From Clostridiales bacterium (GTDB lineage: Bacteria > Bacillota > Clostridia > Oscillospirales > CAG-382): a stretch of DNA of 63,602 nucleotides. Positions 51,301-58,738 of this stretch are shown in pieces. The position numbers were made by a program, and so were the translations under genes. Where the stretch lies: the NCBI GenBank assembly GCA_003343885.1, contig QAKH01000086.1, positions 1-63,602 of the forward strand, read 5' to 3'. The stretch's first letter is position 1; every line of letters starts with the position of its first letter. A model generated the notes under the pieces. It was not told where the DNA came from, searched no databases, and worked only from the letters and a program-made list of their open reading frames with translations.

Positions 51301-51905
51301 TTGAAAGCAAACGCCTTGCGGGTCGCCGTCCACTCCTTGCCACTGTGACGCTGGAAGGCTTGCCGGAAGGCCACTGTTTTTCCCTGCTGGTCAATATAGT
51401 GTTCCAGCATAGCAACCTTCAAATTGTCGCCATAGAAGCCGAGATGATGATAGAACATCTTTGCAAAGACCCGCAGCACGGCTGTTTTGTCTTTGTTGAT
51501 GGAACTCTCTACGTCAATATTGAAAAGGATGGTTTCCGTGCGGGCACGGGTCGCCTTGTCGATCATCATGAAGGTAGCAGGATCATCCGCAAACTTTTCC
51601 CGGAAGCGTTCGACCGTCTTAACGCCGCCCACTTCGCGGTTTTCCAGGATATACGAAAGCATTTTTAGAAAATGAGATTTACCGCTTCCAAAGAAGCCGG
51701 AAATCCACACACCGATGTCTGCCGTCGGCTCGTCAAAGGCATCGCTGTAATAACTGAAGAAGGACATGAAGTGCTTTTTCAGCTCATTGGTAATCACATA
51801 TTCACGGACTTCCTGTTCGATTACATCATCGCCGGATTGATCCACCTTGATGACGCCATTGATTTTACGGTTGATATCGTCCGCAAACATATTGCGAATC
51901 AGCAT
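48363..51905 (-). CDS. brxC: BREX ATPase BrxC
   Basis: The 1180-residue AAA-type ATPase begins MLIRNMFADDINRKINGVIK, the diagnostic BrxC start. It has Walker A GFFGSGKSHFL (70-77) and a later FMIDEVGQYVG segment as Walker B near residue 265. The long C-terminal part is helical. It couples ATP hydrolysis to BREX function; its exact step is not known. ATG 51905 follows GAGGAGG; a longer frame upstream overlaps brxB. Confidence 0.95.
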   Translation of the reverse strand: MLIRNMFADDINRKINGVIKVDQSGDDVIEQEVREYVITNELKKHFMSFFSYYSDAFDEPTADIGVWISGFFGSGKSHFLKMLSYILENREVGGVKTVERFREKFADDPATFMMIDKATRARTETILFNIDVESSINKDKTAVLRVFAKMFYHHLGFYGDNLKVAMLEHYIDQQGKTVAFRQAFQRHSGKEWTATRKAFAFNGKFIVPALVETLDMSEADAQAWFSDKSPVEFSIAQLVSDIKEYVDKQPRDFRLLFMIDEVGQYVGTDTDMLLNLQSLTEKLGSECRGKVWIVCTGQEAIDEIIKVRADEFSRIQARFKTRLSLTSSSVDEVIQKRILQKTPEATAELEKLYDAKAAELRNLFSFTDSILDIKGYSGPTEFAVNFPFVPYQFIIMQKVFAEIRKHGNSGKHLSGGERSMLSGFQEAAQKVQERNESALVPFFRFYDTVHTFLDGSIRRVIERCQRAADNGLGIQPQDVDVLKLLYLVRYVDDIPSNLENLVILMADNITIDKINAKASISESLNRLMSQNYIARTGDVYCFLTDEEQDIQSEIKNTPLDTSAIVERIGHMIFGDIYTAKKYHYDKYDFPFDQMVDGTAVGALTGGMRLRFLTVAADAHMKSDFWLMSETKGRGAAVVLAQTPYYESLEIAMKIRKYVKQRNIVQLPKSVQDIIRNQQEEASKYEASALEDLRRAIVEGTFFADGEKLSLKGGDAKSKIDQALEYLVTHVYSELGLITWHAESDADILAVLNGSVNDALAYGMTRNEEAAGRMYEFLEIQDNKKLPTSMADIQSRYSAIPYGWREIDIAAVAAKLIYDQRVTIKYAGMTIQPDDRRLPDMLRKKSEIGKTSISKRHVLSLQKVRQAREFLRDYFEVMDVPADEDGLVRFIVDRLTAQRQHYVDLDARYEVRKYPDRPLVKNMIALLTDTLSQQKDNEALVSRLLARQDDLDEAKEKLQPVEGFFASQVDTFDRAVRFEADLHNDLDYIAKDEAANQALNTIRLICLVPVNGRYDYKRIPELNVLMDTVKAAHDAMLDEKRSELLEVVRQCMADIHGRMEPGSETLIRPMIQKADEYYTQKKQRIAETQSLALLDGMMPPMWTYKDDTLRHMESATQVSAPPRVEPVSGPAKPKKLIKAIYRQSIFPAKRLESEEDINAYVEQMRTQLLAYLKGSDGIDLK

Positions 51906-51918
51906 CTTTGGTTCCTCC

Positions 51919-52476
51919 TCAAAGCACATTGAATGCGCGGTAGTAATCGTTCGGTTCCAACCGATTAAACAGCTTGACATGGTGGCCATCAAATGTTCCC
52001 GGGTACATAACCAGAATTGGGACATCCGGAAAATGCGGCTGTAAGGCTTCCAGCAGCATATGAATCCTCATGAACGGAAAAACCGCGCCGATACCCGTCA
52101 GCAACAATACATCGCCGGGATTGTGCGGCTGGTCATCAATGCGTGCCACGAAGTCATCCACGCCAATGGCGGCGTGCAACTGCTCCAGCAGGAACGGGCC
52201 TCCATCCGATTCCTCCATTTCCGCGATGGAATCCGTAATCCCCATATCGTCACAAGCAGCGAGAAAAATCTCATACAGGTTGCGCTCGATCAAGTTGCAA
52301 TGCAGGCCCTGATCCGTTTTGATCTGAGAAATGAAATGGCGAACTGCCATTTCATCCTTTGGGTCATAGCAGAAGATACGGATGTTGACCTCATTGCTAA
52401 TGCCTTTGCTTTCCAGAAAGTCTTCATCCTCCATGAGCTTGCGGACTTTGTCCAGACGTTCTTCAATGGTACTCAT
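51919..52476 (-). CDS. brxB: BREX protein BrxB (DUF1788)
   Basis: The 185-residue protein has the DUF1788 pattern: STIEERLDKVRKLMEDEDFL at the start, VLLLTGIGAVFPFMRIHMLL and PILVMYPGTFDGHHVKLFNR near the end. It is an essential small BREX component of unknown activity. It follows brxA by 12 bases and precedes brxC by 13. Confidence 0.94.
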   Translation of the reverse strand: MSTIEERLDKVRKLMEDEDFLESKGISNEVNIRIFCYDPKDEMAVRHFISQIKTDQGLHCNLIERNLYEIFLAACDDMGITDSIAEMEESDGGPFLLEQLHAAIGVDDFVARIDDQPHNPGDVLLLTGIGAVFPFMRIHMLLEALQPHFPDVPILVMYPGTFDGHHVKLFNRLEPNDYYRAFNVL

Positions 52477-52488
52477 CTGTCCGCCTCC

Positions 52489-53130
52489 TTATCCTTGAAA
52501 ACAGTTAAACGCAGGAAGCATCGCTTCATCGCCATTCAGCCGGATTGCTTTCTCTAAAAGTGTCGAAATCAGCACAGGATTCAGATGATCGGCCTTCACG
52601 CTATCAAGGTACTCCGTGTCCACAAGTATACGGACGAAAATTTGCTTGAGCTTTGCAATGGTGCTATCGCTCCATGCGGCGACGGCGTCATCCTGCTCCT
52701 GGAGTCGAAGGAAAAATACATTCAGTTCCATTTTGTTGAACGTAAAATCCCGCAAGCGATATTTCTCCCCGATGACTGTCAGCATAAAGTCCTGAACCAG
52801 CCGATGCTGTTTCATCATGGCATACAGGCAAACTTGCTTCGCTACGTCTTGCGGCTGCTCTGCAATAGCGGCAATCAGGGTATCATCGTGCATATTCCGC
52901 AGTCTGACAACACAAGCACGCGCCATGCGGCGAATGGACTTCTCCGTCGGATACTGAAAAAGATTCTCCCGAATAATCTGCTCAATCGCAGCGTCATCCG
53001 TAACATCATGGTATAGAAGCCTTGCGGTGGTGCGCATTTCATAAAACAGGAAAGGCTCCCGGGTAATAAATGCTCGGTATTGAGTCAATGCTGCATAAGT
53101 TCGAGGCACGGGGATTTCCTCCATCTGCAA
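52489..53130 (-). CDS. brxA: BREX protein BrxA (DUF1819)
   Basis: This is a 213-residue helical protein with the DUF1819 features YAALTQYRAFITREPFLFYE and NFLFQYPTEKS-like FQYPTEKSIRRMARA, plus FILVDTEYL-type VRILVDTEYLDS near the end. BrxA proteins are NusB-like folds that bind DNA. It is the first core BREX gene and follows the small XRE regulator by 17 bases. An ATG two codons later (53124) is equally possible. Confidence 0.93.
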   Translation of the reverse strand: MQMEEIPVPRTYAALTQYRAFITREPFLFYEMRTTARLLYHDVTDDAAIEQIIRENLFQYPTEKSIRRMARACVVRLRNMHDDTLIAAIAEQPQDVAKQVCLYAMMKQHRLVQDFMLTVIGEKYRLRDFTFNKMELNVFFLRLQEQDDAVAAWSDSTIAKLKQIFVRILVDTEYLDSVKADHLNPVLISTLLEKAIRLNGDEAMLPAFNCFQG

Positions 53131-53147
53131 TTCCTTCTTTATTTATG

Positions 53148-53375
53148 TCAGCCTTGCTTTTTATTTTCCGCTGGTGTTATCTCCATGATATCCCCAATAT
53201 CCACACAAAGTGCCCGGCAGATTTTTACCAGCACTTCCATGCTGACATAGCTGTTATTGCCCAGTTTGGTAATGGTCGCCGGGCTTAGCTCTGCTGCCTG
53301 CTGTAGATCTTTTTTCTTCATGTCCCGGTCAATCATCAGTTTAAACAGCTTCTTGTAGGATACCGCCGTGCACAT
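53148..53375 (-). CDS. Small XRE regulator of the BREX operon
   Basis: The 75-residue protein is almost only a Cro-type helix-turn-helix: YKKLFKLMIDRDMKKKDLQQ, AAELSPATITKLGNN, VSMEVLVKICRALCVDIGDI. ATG 53375 follows GAGGTG; the longer frame has no ribosome site and would cover the promoter. It is the first gene of the operon and most likely represses its own promoter, as other BREX-linked regulators do. It is a different family from the WYL-type BrxR. Confidence 0.85.
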   Translation of the reverse strand: MCTAVSYKKLFKLMIDRDMKKKDLQQAAELSPATITKLGNNSYVSMEVLVKICRALCVDIGDIMEITPAENKKQG

Positions 53376-53397
53376 GGATTGCACCTCTTTACAATAA

Positions 53398-53434
53398 GAT
53401 ATCACCATTATATCAAAAAACTTCACAAACGCAA
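53398..53434 (-). promoter_or_regulatory. BREX operon promoter
   Basis: On the minus strand a perfect TATAAT (plus-strand 53407-53412) lies 16 bases after TTGCGT (53429-53434). An inverted repeat GATAT (53398-53402) / ATATC (53410-53414) overlaps the -10 box and is a possible operator for the XRE regulator. Confidence 0.65.
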
Positions 53435-53499
53435 ATTAAATCGTGGCTTCACAGGCTTTAGAGTGTGCAGAGCTACAATACGTATTGGCCAATAGAAAA

Positions 53500-53850
53500 A
53501 AAGAGTGAGACCTGAGCACCCATCTGGTATAGTTGAGTTGCACGACAACTACAAAAGGAGCGCAAGCCTCATAAGCAGTATAACACAGGACGTAAAATAT
53601 CGGTAATCCCTGTTCGCCTATGCCCGGAAATACGGTGCAAACCGCAAGTACAATAAAAGCCACCCTTATATCTGCTTCTGTCTGACACGCCGCGACCGTC
53701 TTCACAGCCATCCTGCACAGCATACCCAAGAGGCTCTCAAGCTCATTTCTGGCATACATCGGAGAAACCGCAAACTGGGAAACTATCTCCCGCTCAATTT
53801 GAGGCAAACCAACTACTACTACCTCAGGCAACATAAACAAGCATCTTACA
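53500..53850 (+). pseudogene. Degenerate IS transposase remnant
   Basis: The plus strand encodes, with an internal stop and frame breaks, ITQDVKYR*SLFAYARKYGAN, RKYNKSHPYICFCLTRRD, HTQEALKLISGIHRRNRKLG and similar pieces. These belong to the N-terminal half of an rve-type transposase. It is preceded by a short hairpin (GTTG/CAAC) and AGCCTCATAA, also found before the remnant at 58.6 kb. It lies between BREX and the McrBC group. The stretch 53850-53998 behind it shows nothing recognisable. Confidence 0.7.
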
Positions 53851-53998
53851 TTGGTTTTTGCTCAGAGTAATGGTATTCTCTTCATCATTCAGATAGTTGA
53901 GGCAATCTGTTTTTTTGTTGCCATGGTGTTGCCACAGGTATGCATTCACAATATGCTGATTTCCCGTCAGGAAATTAAGCAAACGGAAAGTCACAGTT

Positions 53999-54712
53999 CT
54001 ACAGCCATTCAGGATCAGTTAAAGACAATTGTCCTTCCGCCGTCATCCTAGCTATGGTAGAAAGAGATTTGTATACGTTTTCTGTGAGGCACCGTTTTTC
54101 TGAAACTTTTTTTTGAATTTCGTAATAGATACAAAAACGATGGGATAATACATAGACAAAATCAAATGAATCCTGGAATTTGTTTAGTACTTCAGTAATC
54201 CATTCCAGGCAATGGTCCTCTGCGTAAGAAGTTGGGATTTCCGAAAAGAGTATAGCTAGCCCAACTTTCCTGAAATTCTTTTTATACTGCTGGATTTTCC
54301 CCACCTTTTTCTGTACAATTTTCTGAACAAGCGCTTTTTCGCTGTCTGAAGTTCCTATTTTGCTGATTCCAACTTTATTTCCTTGTATTGACACAATTTT
54401 ATAGCCGCTTGCCCTGATTCGTTCCTCGCTTTTTTTATTATCCCCGTCTTTTGTTTGGCGTAATTCAGAAAAGGCCCGAGAAGCTCTCATATCATTTTCT
54501 TGCGCAGCAGAAACGACTTCAATACCTACGCCATTTTCATTATCTTGAAGATCTGGAGCTTCCCCATTAATCATAGTTGAAAATTCTCGAGGATAAAGAT
54601 ACCGCAGAATTGCGAGGACATTATACTCTTGAGAGTGCTTTAGAATGCTGGAGTGAATTGGTGCGGAAAATTTTTTTGTCTTGACCAAATCAGTCTCAAT
54701 GTTCATAATCAT
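53999..54712 (-). CDS. Possible PD-(D/E)XK nuclease-like protein
   Basis: This is a 237-residue protein. The segment FSTMINGEAPDLQDNENGVG followed by IEVVSAAQE resembles the P-D...G-(I/V)-E-V core of PD-(D/E)XK nucleases, although the lysine is not where expected (a Q follows EVVSAA). The rest is charged, with LAILFSEIPTSYAEDHCLEW. The start overlaps the stop of the MazG-like gene (ATGA) and DNA is AT-rich. It may be a restriction-type partner of McrBC or a separate defence protein; no family is certain. Confidence 0.5.
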   Translation of the reverse strand: MIMNIETDLVKTKKFSAPIHSSILKHSQEYNVLAILRYLYPREFSTMINGEAPDLQDNENGVGIEVVSAAQENDMRASRAFSELRQTKDGDNKKSEERIRASGYKIVSIQGNKVGISKIGTSDSEKALVQKIVQKKVGKIQQYKKNFRKVGLAILFSEIPTSYAEDHCLEWITEVLNKFQDSFDFVYVLSHRFCIYYEIQKKVSEKRCLTENVYKSLSTIARMTAEGQLSLTDPEWL

Positions 54713-55032
54713 TCACCTTCGACGACTTCTTTCAAAAGAATCTTCTGCGCAAAGCCGCCGCGCTTTGCTGCTTTCTGCGCGCGCACGGACTCAAGTTCAT
54801 CCAGAGTAAACCCTCTGGCGATGACGGCTGCGCGCAAAACCTCCAACAGATCCGCCAGCTCTTCCAGGTTCTGCTCCTGATGATACTCGGCCAGTTCCTC
54901 ATCGAGCTTGGCGTCAATCATCCTGAGATACGCTTCGTCGGAGAGCACTTCCGTGGTGCAGGTCTTCCCCGACGCTCTGATGATTTTCGGGATTCTGTCA
55001 CGGACCAGCTTGTCATATCGGATGATCCGCAT
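54709..55032 (-). CDS. MazG-like NTP pyrophosphohydrolase
   Basis: This 107-residue protein begins RIIRYDKLVRDRIPKIIRAS and contains DAKLDEELAEYHQEQNLEEL and DLLEVLRAAVIARGF. These are the marks of phosphoribosyl-ATP pyrophosphohydrolase-like/MazG-like proteins with the EExxE metal site (ELAEY). Such proteins hydrolyse NTPs, and in defence islands they may act on nucleotide pools. ATG 55032 follows GGAGGTGG. It is translationally coupled to the next gene and lies 80 bases after mcrC. Confidence 0.85.
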   Translation of the reverse strand: MRIIRYDKLVRDRIPKIIRASGKTCTTEVLSDEAYLRMIDAKLDEELAEYHQEQNLEELADLLEVLRAAVIARGFTLDELESVRAQKAAKRGGFAQKILLKEVVEGE

Positions 55033-55109
55033 GGACTCCACCTCCGTTTGACCGTCTTTGCCCTGATATTTCCTGCCCGTTGACGTTCTTAGCCCCATAT
55101 TTCAAAAGT

Positions 55110-56150
55110 TCAACCAAAAAATTCCATACAGATGCAATCCAGCTGCCTGCGGATTTCCGAAAACTCCTGATTCAGATCCAACGTGCGCACAGAGATCCGG
55201 TTCCCGCTCATTCGATAGGTTCCATCCGGCACAACGGATTCATCCGTCCTGGCGTATAGCAGCAGGCCCGCCACTTCGTGCTGCGGAACCGCTTGTAACT
55301 CCACTTCCTTGTTCTTGACATAGGTGAATATCTGATAGAGATTCATAGAATGCAGTGTGTGCACTCCAAAATGTGTCTGCATCGTATGGGCATAATACTT
55401 GGCATCCACAATCAAGACACGCCGCCTGTCATGACTTGTCAACGCAATATCGGTCTGCATGACCGGGAGCCTGTCGTCCATGCCGTCATCCAGCTGCCAA
55501 TCGATCTGAGCCGCAGGTGCGTAAATTTCGGGATGTTCTCTGCGATAATAGTTGAGTATAAATCGTTCATACAGCCGGCACATGCGCTGCTCATCCAGAA
55601 CATCCATCATGCGAAGCGAGCCGTTCTCCTGCCGCTGAAGCAGTCCCTTCACAATGAGCCAGCACACGGCAACCAGCATACGGTAGGTCTGGTTGTTCCG
55701 ATTGTACTGCATGTGCCAGTTCACATGATTGAGATCTGCTTCGCCCACGTTGGTAAAATACATCAGCAGCGCTCGAATGGTCTTTTTGCGCTCTTTGCCG
55801 ACATCATGGTGGAGCAATAAAAGCAGCGTGCTTTTGATCAGCCGGTTCATCTCGAAATCGACAGAAAACTCATCGTAGGAGCAAACAAGCTGCCGTTTCA
55901 ATACTGCTCTCGATTGGATGGACTGCGCCATTTCAATTTGCCCACGCGGACAAGACATGCTTTCCGTCCTGCGCACATAGGCCCGGCCAAGCCCCTGCCG
56001 GATTTGATCGGCCACGCCCTTGCAAAGAATCGCCGCGCACAGATCTGCCACGTTTTCAAAATCTTCCGTGGCCAACGAGCGATACCCTTGATTCTGCAGC
56101 GTCTGAAAAGCATAGGAAAGCATATGGTAGACATTCTTGATCGGGATCAC
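55110..56150 (-). CDS. mcrC: McrC-like subunit of a type IV restriction system
   Basis: The 346-residue protein fits the McrC/LlaJI-type family: IPIKNVYHMLSYAFQTLQNQ at the start, SCPRGQIEMAQSI near residue 65 and the PD-(D/E)XK nuclease core MQTDIALTSHDRRRVLIVDAKYY (listed as TDIAL...LIVDAKY) near 240. It cuts DNA when activated by McrB. The ATG overlaps the mcrB stop by four bases. Confidence 0.92.
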   Translation of the reverse strand: MIPIKNVYHMLSYAFQTLQNQGYRSLATEDFENVADLCAAILCKGVADQIRQGLGRAYVRRTESMSCPRGQIEMAQSIQSRAVLKRQLVCSYDEFSVDFEMNRLIKSTLLLLLHHDVGKERKKTIRALLMYFTNVGEADLNHVNWHMQYNRNNQTYRMLVAVCWLIVKGLLQRQENGSLRMMDVLDEQRMCRLYERFILNYYRREHPEIYAPAAQIDWQLDDGMDDRLPVMQTDIALTSHDRRRVLIVDAKYYAHTMQTHFGVHTLHSMNLYQIFTYVKNKEVELQAVPQHEVAGLLLYARTDESVVPDGTYRMSGNRISVRTLDLNQEFSEIRRQLDCICMEFFG

Positions 56151-58336
56151 CGGAAGATCCCCTCCAGCCGGGCTATCCAGTTTTTCGCTTTCTGCGGCTC
56201 GTCAAACCAATATTCCTTGAGCAGGGGAACCAGCTCAAAGTGAACGATGTCCGCCAAATCACCGGCATTCAGTGTCTCCTGTTTCAATTCGCAAAAATAG
56301 CTGTGGCCGATGCGGAAGTCCTCCCCCAGAGATTCGTCTTCCGAAATGGCCTTGTTCAGGTCTTTCACGCAGTCAATCAGCCGGTCAAACGTTTCATTGT
56401 GAAGCGATTCCTGATACTTGCGAAACCCTTCCGTATCAAATCCGGGAACCATCTCAAAAAAGGCAAAACGTCTACGTAGCGCATAATCCATCATGGCAAG
56501 GCTTCGATCCGCAGTATTCATCATGCCGATGATTCGCACATTTTCCGGCACAGAGAAGCGTTCATTGGCGTACAGCAGCTGAAGCCCTATACCGCCTCGT
56601 TTGTCGCTCTCAATCAGCATAAACAGTTCTCCAAAGATCTTGCTCAGATTTCCCCGATTGATTTCGTCAATGATGAAGAAATACTCATTGTCGAGGTCAT
56701 CCTGCGCCTTCTTGCAGAAGGTATAAAACACGCCCTGCGTCAGCTCAAAACCATTTGCGCTGGGACGAAAGCCCATGATGAAATCCTCATAGGAATAGCT
56801 TTGATGGAACTGGACCATGGCGACACGGCTTTGATCCTTCTCGCCCATCATGGAATACGCCAGCCTTTTGGCCGCAAATGTCTTGCCGACGCCAGGAGCT
56901 CCCTGCAAGATAACGTTCTTCTTTTTACGCAGCAGATTCACAAGGGTCAAATACTTCTCACGACTCATATAAACATCCGTGAGGAAATCCCCGGGCGAGT
57001 AGGGGGGATAGTGAGTCTCATGTTCTACCTCTTCCTCCGACACTTCATCTTCATCCTCGTGAATGAACAGGCTATTGAGGCTTTCCACAATCCCGGTATA
57101 GGCGGTTATATCCGTCAGCGTTTTCATGGGCGCATTCTCTTGGGGGTAAGCCCACTCTCCTTTATGCGTCCATTTTACCTTGCGCTGATGGCTGTATCCT
57201 TCTGCGGAATCGTCGTCCACAAATTCGTAATCCGAAGTGACAATGCCGCGTCCAATGATCTTGTGCCGGCCTTGCTTGGCAAAAATCACGTCGCCTTCTT
57301 TCATTTCATGGAGCATCTGCCAGATGGCAAGCGATGAATTGCTCATCGTGCTGTCGGGCTGATCCCATTGCAGGCGCAGCTTTTCCTTTAACGCTTCGCG
57401 CGAAGCGAACTGACGGGCATCGCCTGTTTCTCCCCAGCCAAGCGCCATGATCCCCTGCCGGTAAAATTCAGTCCACCGCACGGCATTCTGCCCTGGCGCA
57501 TACAACCAGTAGTGCACCGGCCGAACATCCTGATCGGCCAAAGCCGCTCCGGTTGTTCCTTCATCCGGCCTTTGCGCTCCCTGCATCTGGTTGACGGCTT
57601 CCGATACCTTCCACGCATCAGCAGAGAGCTCAACAAAATTCGCATATTTCTGATTGACGGCAAGCAACTCCCGGCAGCGCTCACAGATGCCGATATAGGC
57701 TGCTCCGGCAGGAATTTTCCTCAGCGCTTTCACACTGGCCGCAAACGACTGTTCCATGCTTCCGGGGCCGGACAGGAACCATCTGTTGCGGGAATCCAGG
57801 TTCAAATAGGCATAGGGCCTCGCCCAGAACAGGCCCATGGTAAGTTTCCAGCGGTTGCCCTTCAAATCCTTGACCGCGTCAAACGCATGCACAAATGCCT
57901 GCCGGCTATCCTCATCAGGGTGATCCGCATAGGCAAGCGCTGCGGCAAAGCAAGTCCACAAGTTGTCCACATCCCGCTCGCCGCGGTCGGGATCACCGAC
58001 AAAACGATAGAACGTCACATTGAGCGGATTGAGTACCGGAACGCCGTCAAAATCCGACGGCACGGCAGTGCCGATGCCAAAGAGGCTTCCCAGCGCTCTG
58101 CACAGCGCAATCCGGTTTTCATCCTTCATGTTCTTGTTGAACAGGCCAAAAACGGTAAACGGGTCCATATCTTCGGGAATGTCCGTGCTGTCCAGCCGGG
58201 GCATCTTGAGCTCCGCCTGCGCATAGGCCTTGATTATTTTCTGCACCATGGCAGGCCGGTTGGATTGATACGTCAGCAGTTTCCCGGCAAACTCCATATA
58301 GAATGGTACCCATGTGAACCCTGACATAACGGACAC
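56147..58336 (-). CDS. mcrB: McrB-like GTPase with EVE-like reader domain
   Basis: This is a 729-residue protein. The N-terminal ~250 residues are a helical domain not recognised. Residues ~273-400 form an EVE/PUA-like base-reader (YWLYAPGQNAVRWTEFYRQG, IMALGWGETGD, GDVIFAKQGRHKIIGRGIV). Then follows the McrB AAA+ domain with Walker A GAPGVGKT (479-486), Walker B IIDEINRGNLSKIFGE (555-570) and MNTADRSLA (606-614). EVE domains read modified cytosine, so this likely restricts phage DNA with modified bases. ATG 58336 follows GAGGTG. Confidence 0.93.
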   Translation of the reverse strand: MSVMSGFTWVPFYMEFAGKLLTYQSNRPAMVQKIIKAYAQAELKMPRLDSTDIPEDMDPFTVFGLFNKNMKDENRIALCRALGSLFGIGTAVPSDFDGVPVLNPLNVTFYRFVGDPDRGERDVDNLWTCFAAALAYADHPDEDSRQAFVHAFDAVKDLKGNRWKLTMGLFWARPYAYLNLDSRNRWFLSGPGSMEQSFAASVKALRKIPAGAAYIGICERCRELLAVNQKYANFVELSADAWKVSEAVNQMQGAQRPDEGTTGAALADQDVRPVHYWLYAPGQNAVRWTEFYRQGIMALGWGETGDARQFASREALKEKLRLQWDQPDSTMSNSSLAIWQMLHEMKEGDVIFAKQGRHKIIGRGIVTSDYEFVDDDSAEGYSHQRKVKWTHKGEWAYPQENAPMKTLTDITAYTGIVESLNSLFIHEDEDEVSEEEVEHETHYPPYSPGDFLTDVYMSREKYLTLVNLLRKKKNVILQGAPGVGKTFAAKRLAYSMMGEKDQSRVAMVQFHQSYSYEDFIMGFRPSANGFELTQGVFYTFCKKAQDDLDNEYFFIIDEINRGNLSKIFGELFMLIESDKRGGIGLQLLYANERFSVPENVRIIGMMNTADRSLAMMDYALRRRFAFFEMVPGFDTEGFRKYQESLHNETFDRLIDCVKDLNKAISEDESLGEDFRIGHSYFCELKQETLNAGDLADIVHFELVPLLKEYWFDEPQKAKNWIARLEGIFR

Positions 58337-58453
58337 CTCGCTTCATCTGCAAGTAATGATTCTTGGCACAGTCGGTCTTCGCGTTTCCAAAGGGGCACAA
58401 AACCTTTCAAAAAAAACGTTTCGTCCCTCCCATGCTGAATTCCGCATGGTATA

Positions 58454-58484
58454 ATTATACTATCGACCCGTACAATTGTCGATA
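58454..58484 (-). promoter_or_regulatory. mcrBC operon promoter with operator-like repeat
   Basis: On the minus strand TCGACA (plus 58477-58482), a 17-base spacer and a perfect TATAAT (58454-58459) face mcrB, leaving a leader of about 110 bases. The inverted repeat TATCGAC (58461-58467) / GTCGATA (58478-58484) overlaps the -35 and spacer. Confidence 0.75.
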
Positions 58485-58529
58485 ATTTTTGACAGCATAT
58501 AATGTACAAGTCTTGTGGCGCTACCATCC

Positions 58530-58738
58530 ATATTAAACCGCAATAAAAAAAGGCCCGAACCCCCGTCCGGCATCGTTGCGTTCCAGCAACGACCCGGAAA
58601 GGAGCCCGAGCCTCATAATGCGTATCCCATTCATAATGCGTATCCCACGGGACATGGCGTACCGCCGGTCCCTGCTGGCAAATGCGAAGAAGTACGGCGT
58701 AAGCCGACAGGCCGAAGCCACGGCAAAGCCCGCTCACC
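58530..58738 (+). pseudogene. IS remnant at the edge of the second element
   Basis: After a hairpin-rich leader (CGTTGC/GCAACG at ~58575) and AGCCTCATAA the plus strand reads RDMAYRRSLLANAKKYGVSR, an IS transposase N-terminus. It breaks off after about 25 residues into DNA bordering the leftward integrase. A 17-bp tandem repeat TCATAATGCGTATCCCA (58613-58629 and 58631-58647) lies at the transposase start. The second element or a deletion has cut this IS. Confidence 0.65.

Larger units (their letters stand above)
38294..53375 (-). other. Type 1 BREX defence operon with extra genes
   Basis: All genes point left and are spaced by 10-20 bases, overlapping, or nearly so from the XRE regulator to pglZ. 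The order is regulator, brxA, brxB, brxC, pglX, HEPN gene, pglZ, brxL, unknown. This is the canonical six-gene type 1 BREX set with two additions. BREX methylates host DNA through PglX and blocks replication of unmodified phage DNA. Confidence 0.93.

Noticed and set aside
53851..54051. 66-codon plus-strand ORF between the IS remnant and the nuclease-like gene
   Set aside because: No ribosome site, overlaps the end of the opposite gene, composition like intergenic DNA with one chance hydrophobic stretch.
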